Origin: Pseudoalteromonas shioyasakiensis
GTDB lineage: Bacteria; Pseudomonadota; Gammaproteobacteria; Enterobacterales; Alteromonadaceae
NCBI RefSeq assembly: GCF_001550135.1
Contig: NZ_LRUE01000015.1
Location: 372,001 to 436,000, forward strand
Reading direction: 5' to 3'
Length of the DNA: 64,000 nucleotides
Shown: positions 6,458 through 15,611 of the stretch, piece by piece
Layout of the letters: each line of letters starts with the position of its first letter
How positions within the stretch are numbered: position 1 is the stretch's first letter
The notes under the pieces: model-generated
Told to the model about the DNA's origin: nothing
Seen by the model: only the letters and a program-made list of their open reading frames with translations
Database searches by the model: none
Program-made: the position numbers and the translations under genes

Positions 6458-9247
6458 TTAGAAATTATAATTTGCGCCTAGGTAAAAACGGCGGCCTGAA
6501 TATTGGTTATAGGTAAAACGATTGCTTTGTTTCCAATATCCTTCTTCTATTTCTTCTGTTAGGTTCACCACTGACGCGGTAAACGAAAGATCCTCTGTTA
6601 AGTTATACGAAGCATTCACATCTAGCTGACCATAATCTTTGGTATACAAGTTGTAGCCTTGGTGAATACCGTTGGCACGGTCATCTTTCCAGTTGTAAGA
6701 CGCACGAACACTAAAGTCGTCATTTTCAAAGTACACCGACACATTATATTGGTGCTTAGCGGTACCTGGTATTTCGGCCTCTGTTTTTTGCCCGTCTGTC
6801 GAGACTTCGCTGGTGCTGGTATCTGTGTAGGTATAGTTAGTTAAAATACCAAAACCATTATCAAATGAGTGCTGGAAGAACAGCTCTAAACCTTCTGACT
6901 TTGCATCACCACCACCTACTTTGGTGTTCATTTCGACTTCTATTGGGCCGTTACAGCAATCGTGTTCACGCTCTACAATTTCTACGGTCGAAATTGGTAA
7001 ATTAGAAATATCTTTAGAGAATAACGTGGCACCCAGTGCAGAGCCATCGCCGTAATACCATTCAATACCCAAATCGAATTGATCAGATAACATAGGTTCA
7101 AGGCCTGTGTTTACCGAGGTACCATTACCACGGCCAGTCCATGAATCTGGCGAGTTAATATTAACTGGAGGACCGTATGACTCTGCTTGGCTTAAGTCTG
7201 AATAGCTCACTCTTGCCATGGTGCGTGCTGCTGCAAAGCGCACCACAAGATCTTCGGTTGCATCCCATGCAAGGTTAAAGCTTGGTAGTACTTCACTGCC
7301 ATCGCTACTGCGCTCATTTGGATCGGTATCGTCATCGTCTTGACCAATGACATCATCGTAGGTCAAGGTGCTAAGCTCTGTATTAACATAGCGCACACCG
7401 ACATTACCGCGGAAGTCTTGCCATTCAAAATCAGCTTGGGTGTAAACGGACCAAATTTTTTCTTCTAGGGCGTACGTGCCCGAAAGTGTTGGCACCACTG
7501 TTTGGCTAAAGTTTTCTTTTAAGTAGTTATCAAGGGCTCCAAAATCAAATGCTAAGAAGTTAAATGCACCTGTATCACCTGCACTGTTATCAACTACATG
7601 GTCGCTTACCAATGTTGGTGCATCTGGGTGAAAATCTGGATTATGGAACCACTCAGTTCCTGGTAAGTAGCCGCGGTAGCCACCGTTATCCGCTATACCG
7701 TCATCCCAACGAAAGTCGTTACGAATACCTTTGATTTCGTGGTCGCGGTATTTAGCACCTACATACACACGGGTGAAAAAGTTGCCATCAAGGTCAAATT
7801 TTACATCTGTTTGAATGTAATCTTCTGAGTCTTCATTTTCAGATGAGTAAGAGTCAAACCAATCATAATACTGGTATGCTTCTTTATCGGTGGCTAAATC
7901 AGTCGACACTTCGTAGCTTGGTTTTCCGTTTTCAATAGACCACAACCAGCTGTTTACTGAGCCTAAACGTGCATCAATATTGGCGTAGGTTTCTTTTGAA
8001 GTTCCGCCTTCAGCTTCAGTATGACCAAGTTTTACTGTAATGCTGTAAGTGTCGCCATAATAAGTACCTTCAAAATCATAGGTGTTTGATTTTGACTCGC
8101 CAAAACGCTCACGTCCTGTTAACTGCGGTGATAACAAACCACGGCGAACAGCCACACCACCATTTACATCGGCATCACCCCAGTTATTATCATTAAGTAA
8201 ACCATTATCGCCATTACCGTAGGCAACCACAGTATCGCCATCAAGCACAATGCCGTAATACGGGTTGTGGTTATCGTTCCATTCTGCAAAAGTAATGCTT
8301 TGCCCTGTTTGGTCGTAGCCTAACTTGGCACCAAAATAGTTAAAGTTTAAATCAAGTCTGTCACTCGGTGCCCACTGAACAGCCACTTGATACCCATCGC
8401 GTGTACGGTCTTGGTTTGAGTTATTAACACTCATCGCACGAGGTGCCCATACATTGTTGTACACTTCGCCAGTGGCTTGGTCTACCAGCGCTGGGCGTTC
8501 TGCCCCTTCAACGGTATCTGAGTGAAAACGCCAGTGTGATGCGTTGTTAGTGATGGTTGTTACGGTGCGATCTTGACGTGTAAAGCCGGCCAGTACACCA
8601 AAGTTTTCGTCGTCATTTTTCCAAGAATACAGCACGTTGACTTGTGGCTTAGTGTCTTCAGACACATCATCGTAAGTCACCTCTGCACTTAGCGCCCCTG
8701 AGTTTGCTTCCATCTCAAGAGGTTTTCGGGTGTGTAAAATAACCGTACCACCAATACCGCCTTCATCGATGCGTGCTTCAGCACTTTTGTACACTTCTAC
8801 ACTTTTGATCATGCTTGAAGGCAATAACGTGTAATTAAAACTACGGGTAGGAGTACCAGAACCTGATGAAGCAATATAGTTACCGTTTAATTGGGTGAGA
8901 GTCCAATCTGGTGACGTACCACGAATACTCACGCGGCTACCTTCGCCACCGTCGCGGTCAATCAAAACGCCCGATACACGTTGCAATGAGTCAGCGACGT
9001 TTTTATCAGGAAACTTACCAATATCCTCTGCGGTGATTGCATCAACTGTCGCCGTTGAAAGTCGTTTTATTGCTAAATTCTCTGCGGTTGAAGAACGAAT
9101 ACCACGTACTTCAATCACTTCTACATCTTCATTTGCTTGCTCTGCTGCATAGCTTGTATTGATTGCCGTCAGTAGCGAAATTAAAATTGCATTACGCTTA
9201 AAATGCCTTCCTTGCCCTTTTGTTTTTATTGCAGTTTGCTTGCCCAT
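6458..9247 (-). CDS. TonB-dependent outer membrane receptor, carbohydrate type
   Basis: A 929-residue outer membrane transporter. A long signal sequence ends near SYAAEQ (about 34-37). A TonB-box-like stretch (VEVIEV) follows. The plug domain contains DAITAEDIGKFPDKNVADSLQRVSG, typical of the Caulobacter/Xanthomonas class of receptors that often take up oligosaccharides. The rest is a beta-barrel ending in RRFYLGANYNF with the terminal aromatic. GGAGATAGGC precedes the ATG. No Fur-like palindrome is seen upstream, which speaks against iron uptake. It faces the CutC/kinase genes and may supply the neighbouring sugar cluster. The substrate is unknown. Confidence 0.9.
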   Translation of the reverse strand: MGKQTAIKTKGQGRHFKRNAILISLLTAINTSYAAEQANEDVEVIEVRGIRSSTAENLAIKRLSTATVDAITAEDIGKFPDKNVADSLQRVSGVLIDRDGGEGSRVSIRGTSPDWTLTQLNGNYIASSGSGTPTRSFNYTLLPSSMIKSVEVYKSAEARIDEGGIGGTVILHTRKPLEMEANSGALSAEVTYDDVSEDTKPQVNVLYSWKNDDENFGVLAGFTRQDRTVTTITNNASHWRFHSDTVEGAERPALVDQATGEVYNNVWAPRAMSVNNSNQDRTRDGYQVAVQWAPSDRLDLNFNYFGAKLGYDQTGQSITFAEWNDNHNPYYGIVLDGDTVVAYGNGDNGLLNDNNWGDADVNGGVAVRRGLLSPQLTGRERFGESKSNTYDFEGTYYGDTYSITVKLGHTEAEGGTSKETYANIDARLGSVNSWLWSIENGKPSYEVSTDLATDKEAYQYYDWFDSYSSENEDSEDYIQTDVKFDLDGNFFTRVYVGAKYRDHEIKGIRNDFRWDDGIADNGGYRGYLPGTEWFHNPDFHPDAPTLVSDHVVDNSAGDTGAFNFLAFDFGALDNYLKENFSQTVVPTLSGTYALEEKIWSVYTQADFEWQDFRGNVGVRYVNTELSTLTYDDVIGQDDDDTDPNERSSDGSEVLPSFNLAWDATEDLVVRFAAARTMARVSYSDLSQAESYGPPVNINSPDSWTGRGNGTSVNTGLEPMLSDQFDLGIEWYYGDGSALGATLFSKDISNLPISTVEIVEREHDCCNGPIEVEMNTKVGGGDAKSEGLELFFQHSFDNGFGILTNYTYTDTSTSEVSTDGQKTEAEIPGTAKHQYNVSVYFENDDFSVRASYNWKDDRANGIHQGYNLYTKDYGQLDVNASYNLTEDLSFTASVVNLTEEIEEGYWKQSNRFTYNQYSGRRFYLGANYNF

Positions 9248-9636
9248 GCCTATCTCCAGTTGTGTGTTCTGTTTTTGTATAAGAGGTTTTAATTCTCAAA
9301 AAACGATTTATTGTTGTCGGTTTTTAAACTGATTATTGGTAGTTAACAGCTTGTTAAACTCAAACTCAGAATAGGGTGAGTGGTCAAAAAGTGATAATAA
9401 AAATTCGGTGAGAGATATGACAAAATCGGCGTTAGGAATATTTTATATTCATTTTTATATTTTCTGAATTATAGTTAAGCTCAGCGAATTTGAGTTAACT
9501 GGCTCAGCAAAACAAACTCAAAAATACATTTAAAATATTGATAATAAATAACAATTTAACATGTTGCGTATTTATTGATGACTCAGAAATTGAGTGACTA
9601 AAAGATAGGTGTAATAGATATGGTAAAAACACGCCC
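9248..9636. promoter_or_regulatory. Divergent control region with CTCA/TGAG motifs
   Basis: This 389-base AT-rich region separates the TonB receptor from cutC. It holds several CTCA or TGAG motifs, some arranged as inverted pairs: ACTCA-N8-TGAGT at 9364-9381, GTTAAGCTCA facing TGAGTTAAC at 9474-9499, and ACTCA-N5-TGAGT at 9581-9595. These look like possible operators for a shared regulator. No regulator family is recognised from them. Confidence 0.4.
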
Positions 9637-10365
9637 ATGAAAAATGGTAAATTTCTTGAAGTATGCCTAAACGAAGGGTGCTTAAAGCAGCTTGCTAACA
9701 ACATTTCAATGGCTAGTAACTTAGGCGCGAAACGCTTTGAGCTATGCAGTAATTTACACCTAGGTGGCTTAACACCAAGTGTTAATGCGATTGACTGTGC
9801 TGTGAAAAACCTGACTAATAGTGCAGAGTTAGTGGTGATGATACGCCCCGAAGCAGGCAACTTTTTTGTTAGTGCTGAATGTCGCAACCTAATGCAAAAA
9901 CAAATTACACTGGCAGCGAATGCGGGGGTGCACGGGGTGGTATTCGGTGCAGTAAAACACGGCTTACTTGATTTAGAGGTGACCCGCTCTTTAGTTGCCA
10001 CAGCCAAACAGCATGGCCTGATGGTGACCTATCACCGTGCATTCGATACCCTTACAAACCCGTTAAGCGCACTTGATAAACTGATTAGTTTAGGCGTTGA
10101 GCGCGTATTAACAGCAGGCACGCCATGGCAAAGCGGTCAAAGTGCTGTTGATGGTCTAAATCAGCTCAACACATACTTAGCACACAGCGCTAATCAGATA
10201 GAAATTGTTATGGGTGGTGGCGTTACTTTAGAAAACGCGGCAACACTTTGGCAATTAATAGAAAACCATTCAGCAAAGGCGGCTGTGCATGTACACTCAT
10301 GCGTCCACAACGAAAATGGTGCAATTAATGCTGAGGATATCAATAAGCTTCTTTCAAAGGATTAA
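9637..10365 (+). CDS. cutC: CutC family TIM-barrel protein
   Basis: A 242-residue member of the CutC family, with the conserved segments FLEVCLNEG, RFELCSNLHLGGLTPS, VVMIRPEAGNF and VTYHRAFDT. The family was named for copper homeostasis in E. coli, but that role is disputed. The fold is a TIM barrel with conserved polar residues that could bind a sugar-like ligand. Here it is two bases from a sugar-kinase-like gene and beside a TonB receptor, with no copper genes in sight, which favours a carbohydrate role. That role is inference. Confidence 0.88.
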   Translation: MKNGKFLEVCLNEGCLKQLANNISMASNLGAKRFELCSNLHLGGLTPSVNAIDCAVKNLTNSAELVVMIRPEAGNFFVSAECRNLMQKQITLAANAGVHGVVFGAVKHGLLDLEVTRSLVATAKQHGLMVTYHRAFDTLTNPLSALDKLISLGVERVLTAGTPWQSGQSAVDGLNQLNTYLAHSANQIEIVMGGGVTLENAATLWQLIENHSAKAAVHVHSCVHNENGAINAEDINKLLSKD

Positions 10366-10367
10366 GC

Positions 10368-11228
10368 ATGGCAACGTATTTTTTAGGTATTGATGGCGGC
10401 GGCAGTAAGTGTAAAGTTCGTTTAGAAAATGAAAATGGCTCACTAATTAGCGAAGCCATAAGTGGCTCAGCAAACGTGGCCACCAGCTGCAAACAAAGCC
10501 AAGAGTCAATACTGCACGCTACTGAACTTGCATTTCTTGAGGCAGGGCTTGCCTTAAGTGAGCTGAAAAACACTTATGTGCATGCAGGACTTGCCGGTGC
10601 TAATATCGACTCTGCCTATCAAGCTATGACCAAATGGCAGCACCCTTTTGCCAAATTTACCCTGTCAACAGATATGCTGATTGCCTGTAAAGGCGCGCAT
10701 CAACACCATGATGGTGCGGTGATTATTCTGGGCACAGGCTTTTGTGCGGGTTACCAACAGCAAAACCAATTTAGCGAATTAGGTGGCTACGGATTATTAC
10801 TAAGCGATGGTGCCAGTGGTGGTTGGTTAGGCTTACAACTTTGCCGAAAAGCATTTGCAGTGCTTGATGGTGTTGCGCAAAGTTCAGCTGCAATAGATAC
10901 CCTACTCACCGAGCTTAACTGCGACTCAAGCCAAGCATTAAGTCAGCGATTAATATCAGCGCGCCCGGCTGAGCTTGCCAAATTTGCGCCGCTCGTTTTT
11001 AGCCATTCTGACGATGCTTTTTGCCAGCAATTAATCAATGAAGCTTGCGCATACATTACCCGCTATATCGCTTACTTTGAAAAGCAAGGCATTGAAAACG
11101 TTACTTTGATGGGCGGTATTGCTAGTGCTATCACGCCTTACTTAACTGATGCCAGTAAAGCGCGTTTAACCCCCGCCCTTGCCAGTGCAGAGCAAGGGGC
11201 TATTTTAATGGCGAGAGAGGCAATTTAA
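10368..11228 (+). CDS. BadF/BadG-type ATPase, GlcNAc kinase-like
   Basis: A 286-residue protein of the ASKHA ATPase superfamily. The phosphate-1 loop GIDGGGSKCKV is near residues 7-17, a second phosphate loop IILGTGFCAG lies mid-protein, and LLLSDGASGGWLG and MGGIAS follow. This arrangement matches N-acetylglucosamine or glucosamine kinases of the BadF/BadG/BcrA/BcrD family. It probably phosphorylates an amino sugar in the cytoplasm. It is two bases after cutC and clearly co-transcribed. Its stop overlaps that of the convergent AraC gene by four bases. Confidence 0.8.
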   Translation: MATYFLGIDGGGSKCKVRLENENGSLISEAISGSANVATSCKQSQESILHATELAFLEAGLALSELKNTYVHAGLAGANIDSAYQAMTKWQHPFAKFTLSTDMLIACKGAHQHHDGAVIILGTGFCAGYQQQNQFSELGGYGLLLSDGASGGWLGLQLCRKAFAVLDGVAQSSAAIDTLLTELNCDSSQALSQRLISARPAELAKFAPLVFSHSDDAFCQQLINEACAYITRYIAYFEKQGIENVTLMGGIASAITPYLTDASKARLTPALASAEQGAILMAREAI

Positions 11229-11950
11229 TCACCTAATTGCGAGCGCATTTGTGAGGGAATTTCGCCAAACAAACGCCGAAATTGTTTACTGAAGTAACTC
11301 GGTTCAGAAAACCCGCACTGATAGGCCACTTGTGAAATGGGCAGTTGCGTTTCAATCAGTAGCTTGCGGGCATTTTCGAGACGCACTTCGTTTATAAATT
11401 GATTAGGTGTTTTTGCTAAGTGTTTTTTAAAACGGCGCTCTAAAGCACTTACCGACAAGTGTGCAAGCTCAGCTAATTCATCAATGCTGATATGACGATG
11501 ATAATGCTCGCGAATAAATTTTACCGGCTCTTCAATTGCCCTTACATGAGAAAGCGCTTTTGAGGTTTTTTGTAAATGTCGGGTCACTCCGTAAGTGCCG
11601 ATCACATTGCCATCGTGATCTTTTAAAGCATGCTTTGATGTAGAAAACCAACCAAGCTCACCTTGCTGGGTTTGGTTAAGTTCTAAACGGTCAGTCACTA
11701 TATAGCCTTCCATCACTCGTTTATCGTCATTGACGTACTGAAACGCAAGGTGCTTTGGTGAAAAATCGAAGTCTGTTTTTAGCAATATTTGCTCCAGTGT
11801 TTTATAACCCTGATGCTCAATAAAATGCTGATTACAATGCAAGATTCTACTATCTGTGTCTTTTACCCAAAAGAGGATATCTGGCAGTAAATCAAATGCA
11901 GCAATCAACTGATTTACGCCAGCTTTTTTTATTATTTCTTGAATATCCAT
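11225..11950 (-). CDS. AraC-family regulator with N-terminal PAS domain
   Basis: A 241-residue one-component regulator. A PAS domain covers about 15-125 (LLPDILFWVKDTDSRILHCN; then DHDGNVIGTYGVTRHL, the usual end of a PAS fold). The C-terminal AraC DNA-binding domain covers about 138-238 with both helix-turn-helix units (SIDELAELAHLSVSALERRF and PISQVAYQCGFSEPSYFSKQF). AraC proteins more often use cupin-like sensors. It is divergent from the Gfo/Idh/MocA operon at 12113 across 162 bases and is the likely regulator of that operon and perhaps of cutC and the kinase gene. Confidence 0.88.
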   Translation of the reverse strand: MDIQEIIKKAGVNQLIAAFDLLPDILFWVKDTDSRILHCNQHFIEHQGYKTLEQILLKTDFDFSPKHLAFQYVNDDKRVMEGYIVTDRLELNQTQQGELGWFSTSKHALKDHDGNVIGTYGVTRHLQKTSKALSHVRAIEEPVKFIREHYHRHISIDELAELAHLSVSALERRFKKHLAKTPNQFINEVRLENARKLLIETQLPISQVAYQCGFSEPSYFSKQFRRLFGEIPSQMRSQLGD

Positions 11951-12112
11951 CGCTTAATTTTGTCTCAATAAAGAACAGCCCTATATATTTTAAACGCCGA
12001 TTTTGTTGCATTGTCAACCGAATTTTTATTAGCGCTTATTGGCTAAGCTTTCCTATTATCAATAACATGATATTAACAGTAGCAAACGCTATTTAAATTA
12101 GGAGCGCTTAAG

Positions 12113-13273
12113 ATGAGCAAAGCTAAGATCCGCATGGCAATGGTAGGCGGTGGCGATGGTGCCTTCATTGGCGCTATTCATCGAATTGCAGCGCGATTAG
12201 ACGGAATGATTGAGCTTGTTGCAGGCGCATTCAGTTCAGACGCAAACAAATGTAAAGCAACTGGCGAACTACTTGGGCTTGATAGCAGCCGTTGCTACGA
12301 CAGTTACCAAACGCTTTTTGTCGAAGAAGCAAAATTACCTGCTGATGAGCGTATTGATTTTGTGGCTATTGTCACGCCAAACCACTTACATTTTCCGGTC
12401 GCGAAAATGGCGCTTGAACATGGTTTTCATGTGCTCTCAGATAAACCTGCAACGCTTACTCTCGCAGAAGCAGAGCAATTACAAAGCATTATTGCAAAAC
12501 AGCAAGTTTTATATGGACTGACCCATACTTATACCGGTTACCCAATGGTCAAAGAAGCCAAGCATCGCGTTAAAGCTGGTGAGCTTGGCACCATACGTAA
12601 AGTAATTGTTGAGTACACTCAAGGCTGGTTAGCTCAAAGTGAAGACGAGGGCTCAAAGCAAGCGAGCTGGCGTCTAGACACCAGTAAGGCTGGCATTAGT
12701 TGTTGTATGGGCGATATTGGCGTGCATGCAGCTAACTTAGCCGAGTATGTCTCTGATCTCGAAATCACCGAGCTTTGCGCCGATTTAAATCATGTGGTTG
12801 AAGGCCGAGCCCTCGATGATGATGGTACTGTGCTTCTTAGATTCAATAATGGTTGTAAAGGCGTTTTACTGGCAAGCCAAATTGCCATTGGCGATGAAAA
12901 CAACTTACGCCTGCGTATTTATGGCGATAAAGCCAGCCTTGAATGGTCGCAACTTGAGCCTAATAGCTTATGGCTACGAGGCCACAATCAAGCCGCAACA
13001 TTACTTAGAGCGGGCTTAGGTGAGTTACACCCTGACACACAAAATGCCCTGCGCGCCCCTGCCGGCCACCCAGAAGGTTACCTTGAAGCATTTGCCAACA
13101 TTTACAGCAATTTTGCAGCACAAATTCATGCATTTAAGCAAGGCGACAACGCAACAAATTCAGCATTTGATGTGCCAGGCATCAATGAGGCTGTGCGTGG
13201 TATGGCGTTTATTGAGCATGTTGTTGCTTCAGCTAAACAAGATACTAAATGGCACAAATTACAGATTGGATAA
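12113..13273 (+). CDS. Gfo/Idh/MocA-family oxidoreductase
   Basis: A 386-residue NAD(P)-dependent sugar oxidoreductase. The Rossmann motif MVGGGDGAFIG is at about 10-20. The cofactor-proximal lysine is in LSDKPATLT, replacing the usual EKP. The D-x-x-x-H catalytic pair is seen in CMGDIGVHAANL. Relatives oxidise the C3 hydroxyl of glycosides (ThuB in trehalose use, DgpA in C-glycoside cleavage) or inositols. It is probably cytoplasmic because no signal peptide is seen. AGGAGCG precedes the ATG. It is the first gene of a tightly packed run to 18743, six bases before the next gene. Confidence 0.88.
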   Translation: MSKAKIRMAMVGGGDGAFIGAIHRIAARLDGMIELVAGAFSSDANKCKATGELLGLDSSRCYDSYQTLFVEEAKLPADERIDFVAIVTPNHLHFPVAKMALEHGFHVLSDKPATLTLAEAEQLQSIIAKQQVLYGLTHTYTGYPMVKEAKHRVKAGELGTIRKVIVEYTQGWLAQSEDEGSKQASWRLDTSKAGISCCMGDIGVHAANLAEYVSDLEITELCADLNHVVEGRALDDDGTVLLRFNNGCKGVLLASQIAIGDENNLRLRIYGDKASLEWSQLEPNSLWLRGHNQAATLLRAGLGELHPDTQNALRAPAGHPEGYLEAFANIYSNFAAQIHAFKQGDNATNSAFDVPGINEAVRGMAFIEHVVASAKQDTKWHKLQIG

Positions 13274-13279
13274 AAAAGA

Positions 13280-14332
13280 ATGAATAAAATCAAAGGGCCA
13301 GCAATATTTTTGGCGCAGTTTATTTCAGAGCAAGCACCCTTCAATAACTTTAAAGGTTTATGTGAGTGGGCAAGCGGTTTAGGTTACAAAGCGATTCAAG
13401 TGCCAACCTCAAACCCTGAAATTTTCGATTTAGAAAAAGCAGCTCAAAGCCAGCATTACTGCGATGAAGTCACTGGTATTGCTATGGAATATGGACTTAC
13501 AATTTCAGAGCTATCAACACATTTGCAAGGCCAGTTAATTGCTGTGCACCCTGCCTACGATGAAATGTTTGATAACTTTGCCGCAGAGCATGTAAAAGGT
13601 AACCCTGCAGCTCGAACTAAGTGGGCAACAGAGCAACTGATGATGGCTGCTCAAGCAAGTAAAAACCTTGGCTTAACAACCCATGCGACGTTCTCAGGAT
13701 CTTTTTTATGGCATACCTTTTACCCGTGGCCACAGCGTCCACAAGGACTTGTTGAACAAGGCTTTAGTGAACTTGCTAAGCGTTGGTTACCCATTTTAGA
13801 TTGCTTTGACGAGTATGGCGTGGACGTGTGTTATGAATTGCATCCGGGTGAAGACCTGCATGATGGTGTGACATTTGAGCGCTTTTTAGCAGCAACCAAT
13901 AATCACCCACGCGTTAATATTCTTTATGATCCGAGCCATTTTGTATTGCAACAGCTCGACTATTTAGCGTTTATCGATATTTATCATTCGCGCATTAAGG
14001 CGTTTCATGTCAAAGATGCCGAATTTATCGCAAATGGCCGCTCAGGTGTTTATGGCGGATTTCAAAACTGGGAAGACCGACCAGGGCGTTTTCGTTCTTT
14101 AGGTGATGGCCAAGTAGATTTTAAGCAAATCTTCAGCAAGTTAACTCAATATGGTTTTGATGGTTGGGCTGTACTTGAATGGGAATGCTGCTTAAAGCAC
14201 CCAGAAGATGGGGCAAGAGAAGGCGCTGAGTTTATTAAAGCACACATAATAAACCCAACAGATAAAGCCTTTGACGATTTTGCCAGTGGCGCAACAAACA
14301 CTGAGCGTAATAATCGAATTTTAGGTTTATAA
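13280..14332 (+). CDS. Sugar phosphate isomerase/epimerase, cytoplasmic TIM barrel
   Basis: A 350-residue xylose-isomerase-like TIM-barrel protein of the AP endonuclease 2 family. Probable divalent metal ligands are spread over the barrel: Glu in CYELHPGEDLHDG, Asp and His in LYDPSHF, His in KAFHVKDAEF and Glu in AVLEWECC. No signal peptide is present. Paired with the preceding Gfo/Idh/MocA gene it resembles systems in which one enzyme oxidises a sugar ring and the other isomerises or eliminates the keto product. The exact reaction is not visible. Confidence 0.87.
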   Translation: MNKIKGPAIFLAQFISEQAPFNNFKGLCEWASGLGYKAIQVPTSNPEIFDLEKAAQSQHYCDEVTGIAMEYGLTISELSTHLQGQLIAVHPAYDEMFDNFAAEHVKGNPAARTKWATEQLMMAAQASKNLGLTTHATFSGSFLWHTFYPWPQRPQGLVEQGFSELAKRWLPILDCFDEYGVDVCYELHPGEDLHDGVTFERFLAATNNHPRVNILYDPSHFVLQQLDYLAFIDIYHSRIKAFHVKDAEFIANGRSGVYGGFQNWEDRPGRFRSLGDGQVDFKQIFSKLTQYGFDGWAVLEWECCLKHPEDGAREGAEFIKAHIINPTDKAFDDFASGATNTERNNRILGL

Positions 14333-14366
14333 AACCGACAACAATAGAACACACAGGACACACAAT

Positions 14367-15587
14367 ATGGACAACAATAATTATAACCGCATTGTCTTTC
14401 GGCTTTGCTGTATAGCACTGATTGTGACCTCTATGACCTTTGCCATCCGTGCTGGTATTTTGGGTCAACTTGGCAGTGAGTTTGGCTTAACCGACACCGA
14501 ATTAGGTTGGGTTAATGCCATGGCATTTTTAGGTTTTCCCGTTGCGACTATGGTCGGCGGTATTATTTATAATGCCATTGGCGCGAAGAAATTAGTGGCT
14601 TTAGCGTTTATTTGTCATTTACTTGGTCTTGTTTTAACTATCACTGCTGATGGTTTTTGGGGCTTACTGGTTTCTACCTTTTTGATTGGTTTTGCCAACG
14701 GGGCTGTTGAAGCGGGCTGTAATCCACTGATTGCAGAAATGTACCCTAAAAATACCACCACTATGCTAAACCGTTTTCATGTTTGGTTCCCTGGTGGCAT
14801 TGTGATAGGCGCACTTGCGTCGAATTTTATGTCGGGAGCGGGTTTAAACTGGCAATGGCAAGTGGCTTTAATTTTAGTTCCTACGGTTATTTATGGCGCT
14901 ATGCAGATCAAAGCGCAGTTTCCACGCTTTGATACACGCACTCACTCAACTAGCAGCAATATTCGCCACTTATTCACGCCGTTATACATCTTTTTAATTG
15001 CCTGCATGACATTCACCGCAACCACTGAGTTTGGCACACAACAATGGATTGAGCGTATTTTAGGTTCATCGGGTGCCTCTCCTATGGTGGTATTAGCCTT
15101 GATCACTGGCCTAATGGCTGTTGGTCGCTTCTTTGCAGGCCCCATTGTGCATAAGCTCAACCCTACTGGTGTATTACTTGGATCTGCCATTTGTGCAAGC
15201 TTAGGTATCTTCATGATGAGCCAAGCCGAGGGCAGCATGATATATCTAGCAGCGATGCTTTTTGCACTTGGCGTTACCTACTTTTGGCCGACCATGCTTG
15301 GCTGCGTTGCTGAATACATTCCAAAGTCAGGGGCGCTGGGTATGTCGTTAATGGGTGGTGCAGGCATGTTTGCTATGAGCATTTGGAACCCTGTAATTGG
15401 TAGCTGGATAGATACCGCACGCTCATCGGCACAGGCAAGTGGCGCAAGCGCTGAACAAATTGAAATTTTAGCCGGACAGGCTGTATTACAAAACCTACTG
15501 ATCTTCCCAATTATTTTAATCGTCGCATTCATTGGGTTGCATCTAGTAATTAATAACAACAAACGCACCGAAAAATGTGCGTCTTAA
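14367..15587 (+). CDS. MFS transporter, FucP-like sugar permease
   Basis: A 406-residue inner membrane protein with twelve predicted hydrophobic helices. The segment GFANGAVEAGCNPLIAEMYP followed by NRFHVWFPGG resembles the fucose:H+ symporter group of the major facilitator superfamily. It probably imports the sugar or keto-sugar produced by the periplasmic enzymes encoded next to it. It lies 34 bases after the isomerase gene with AGGACA upstream, and 24 bases before the DUF1080 gene, on the same strand. Substrate and coupling ion are inferred from family and context only. Confidence 0.88.
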   Translation: MDNNNYNRIVFRLCCIALIVTSMTFAIRAGILGQLGSEFGLTDTELGWVNAMAFLGFPVATMVGGIIYNAIGAKKLVALAFICHLLGLVLTITADGFWGLLVSTFLIGFANGAVEAGCNPLIAEMYPKNTTTMLNRFHVWFPGGIVIGALASNFMSGAGLNWQWQVALILVPTVIYGAMQIKAQFPRFDTRTHSTSSNIRHLFTPLYIFLIACMTFTATTEFGTQQWIERILGSSGASPMVVLALITGLMAVGRFFAGPIVHKLNPTGVLLGSAICASLGIFMMSQAEGSMIYLAAMLFALGVTYFWPTMLGCVAEYIPKSGALGMSLMGGAGMFAMSIWNPVIGSWIDTARSSAQASGASAEQIEILAGQAVLQNLLIFPIILIVAFIGLHLVINNNKRTEKCAS

Positions 15588-15611
15588 GCAAGTAAATCGT
15601 CGAGGAACACT

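Noticed and set aside
9248..9636. Fur box upstream of the TonB receptor
   Set aside because: No GATAATGATAATCATTATC-like palindrome is visible, so an iron-uptake role is not supported.
9504..10007. 167-codon minus-strand ORF over cutC
   Set aside because: It runs antisense to conserved CutC motifs and into the regulatory region, with a low-quality translation.
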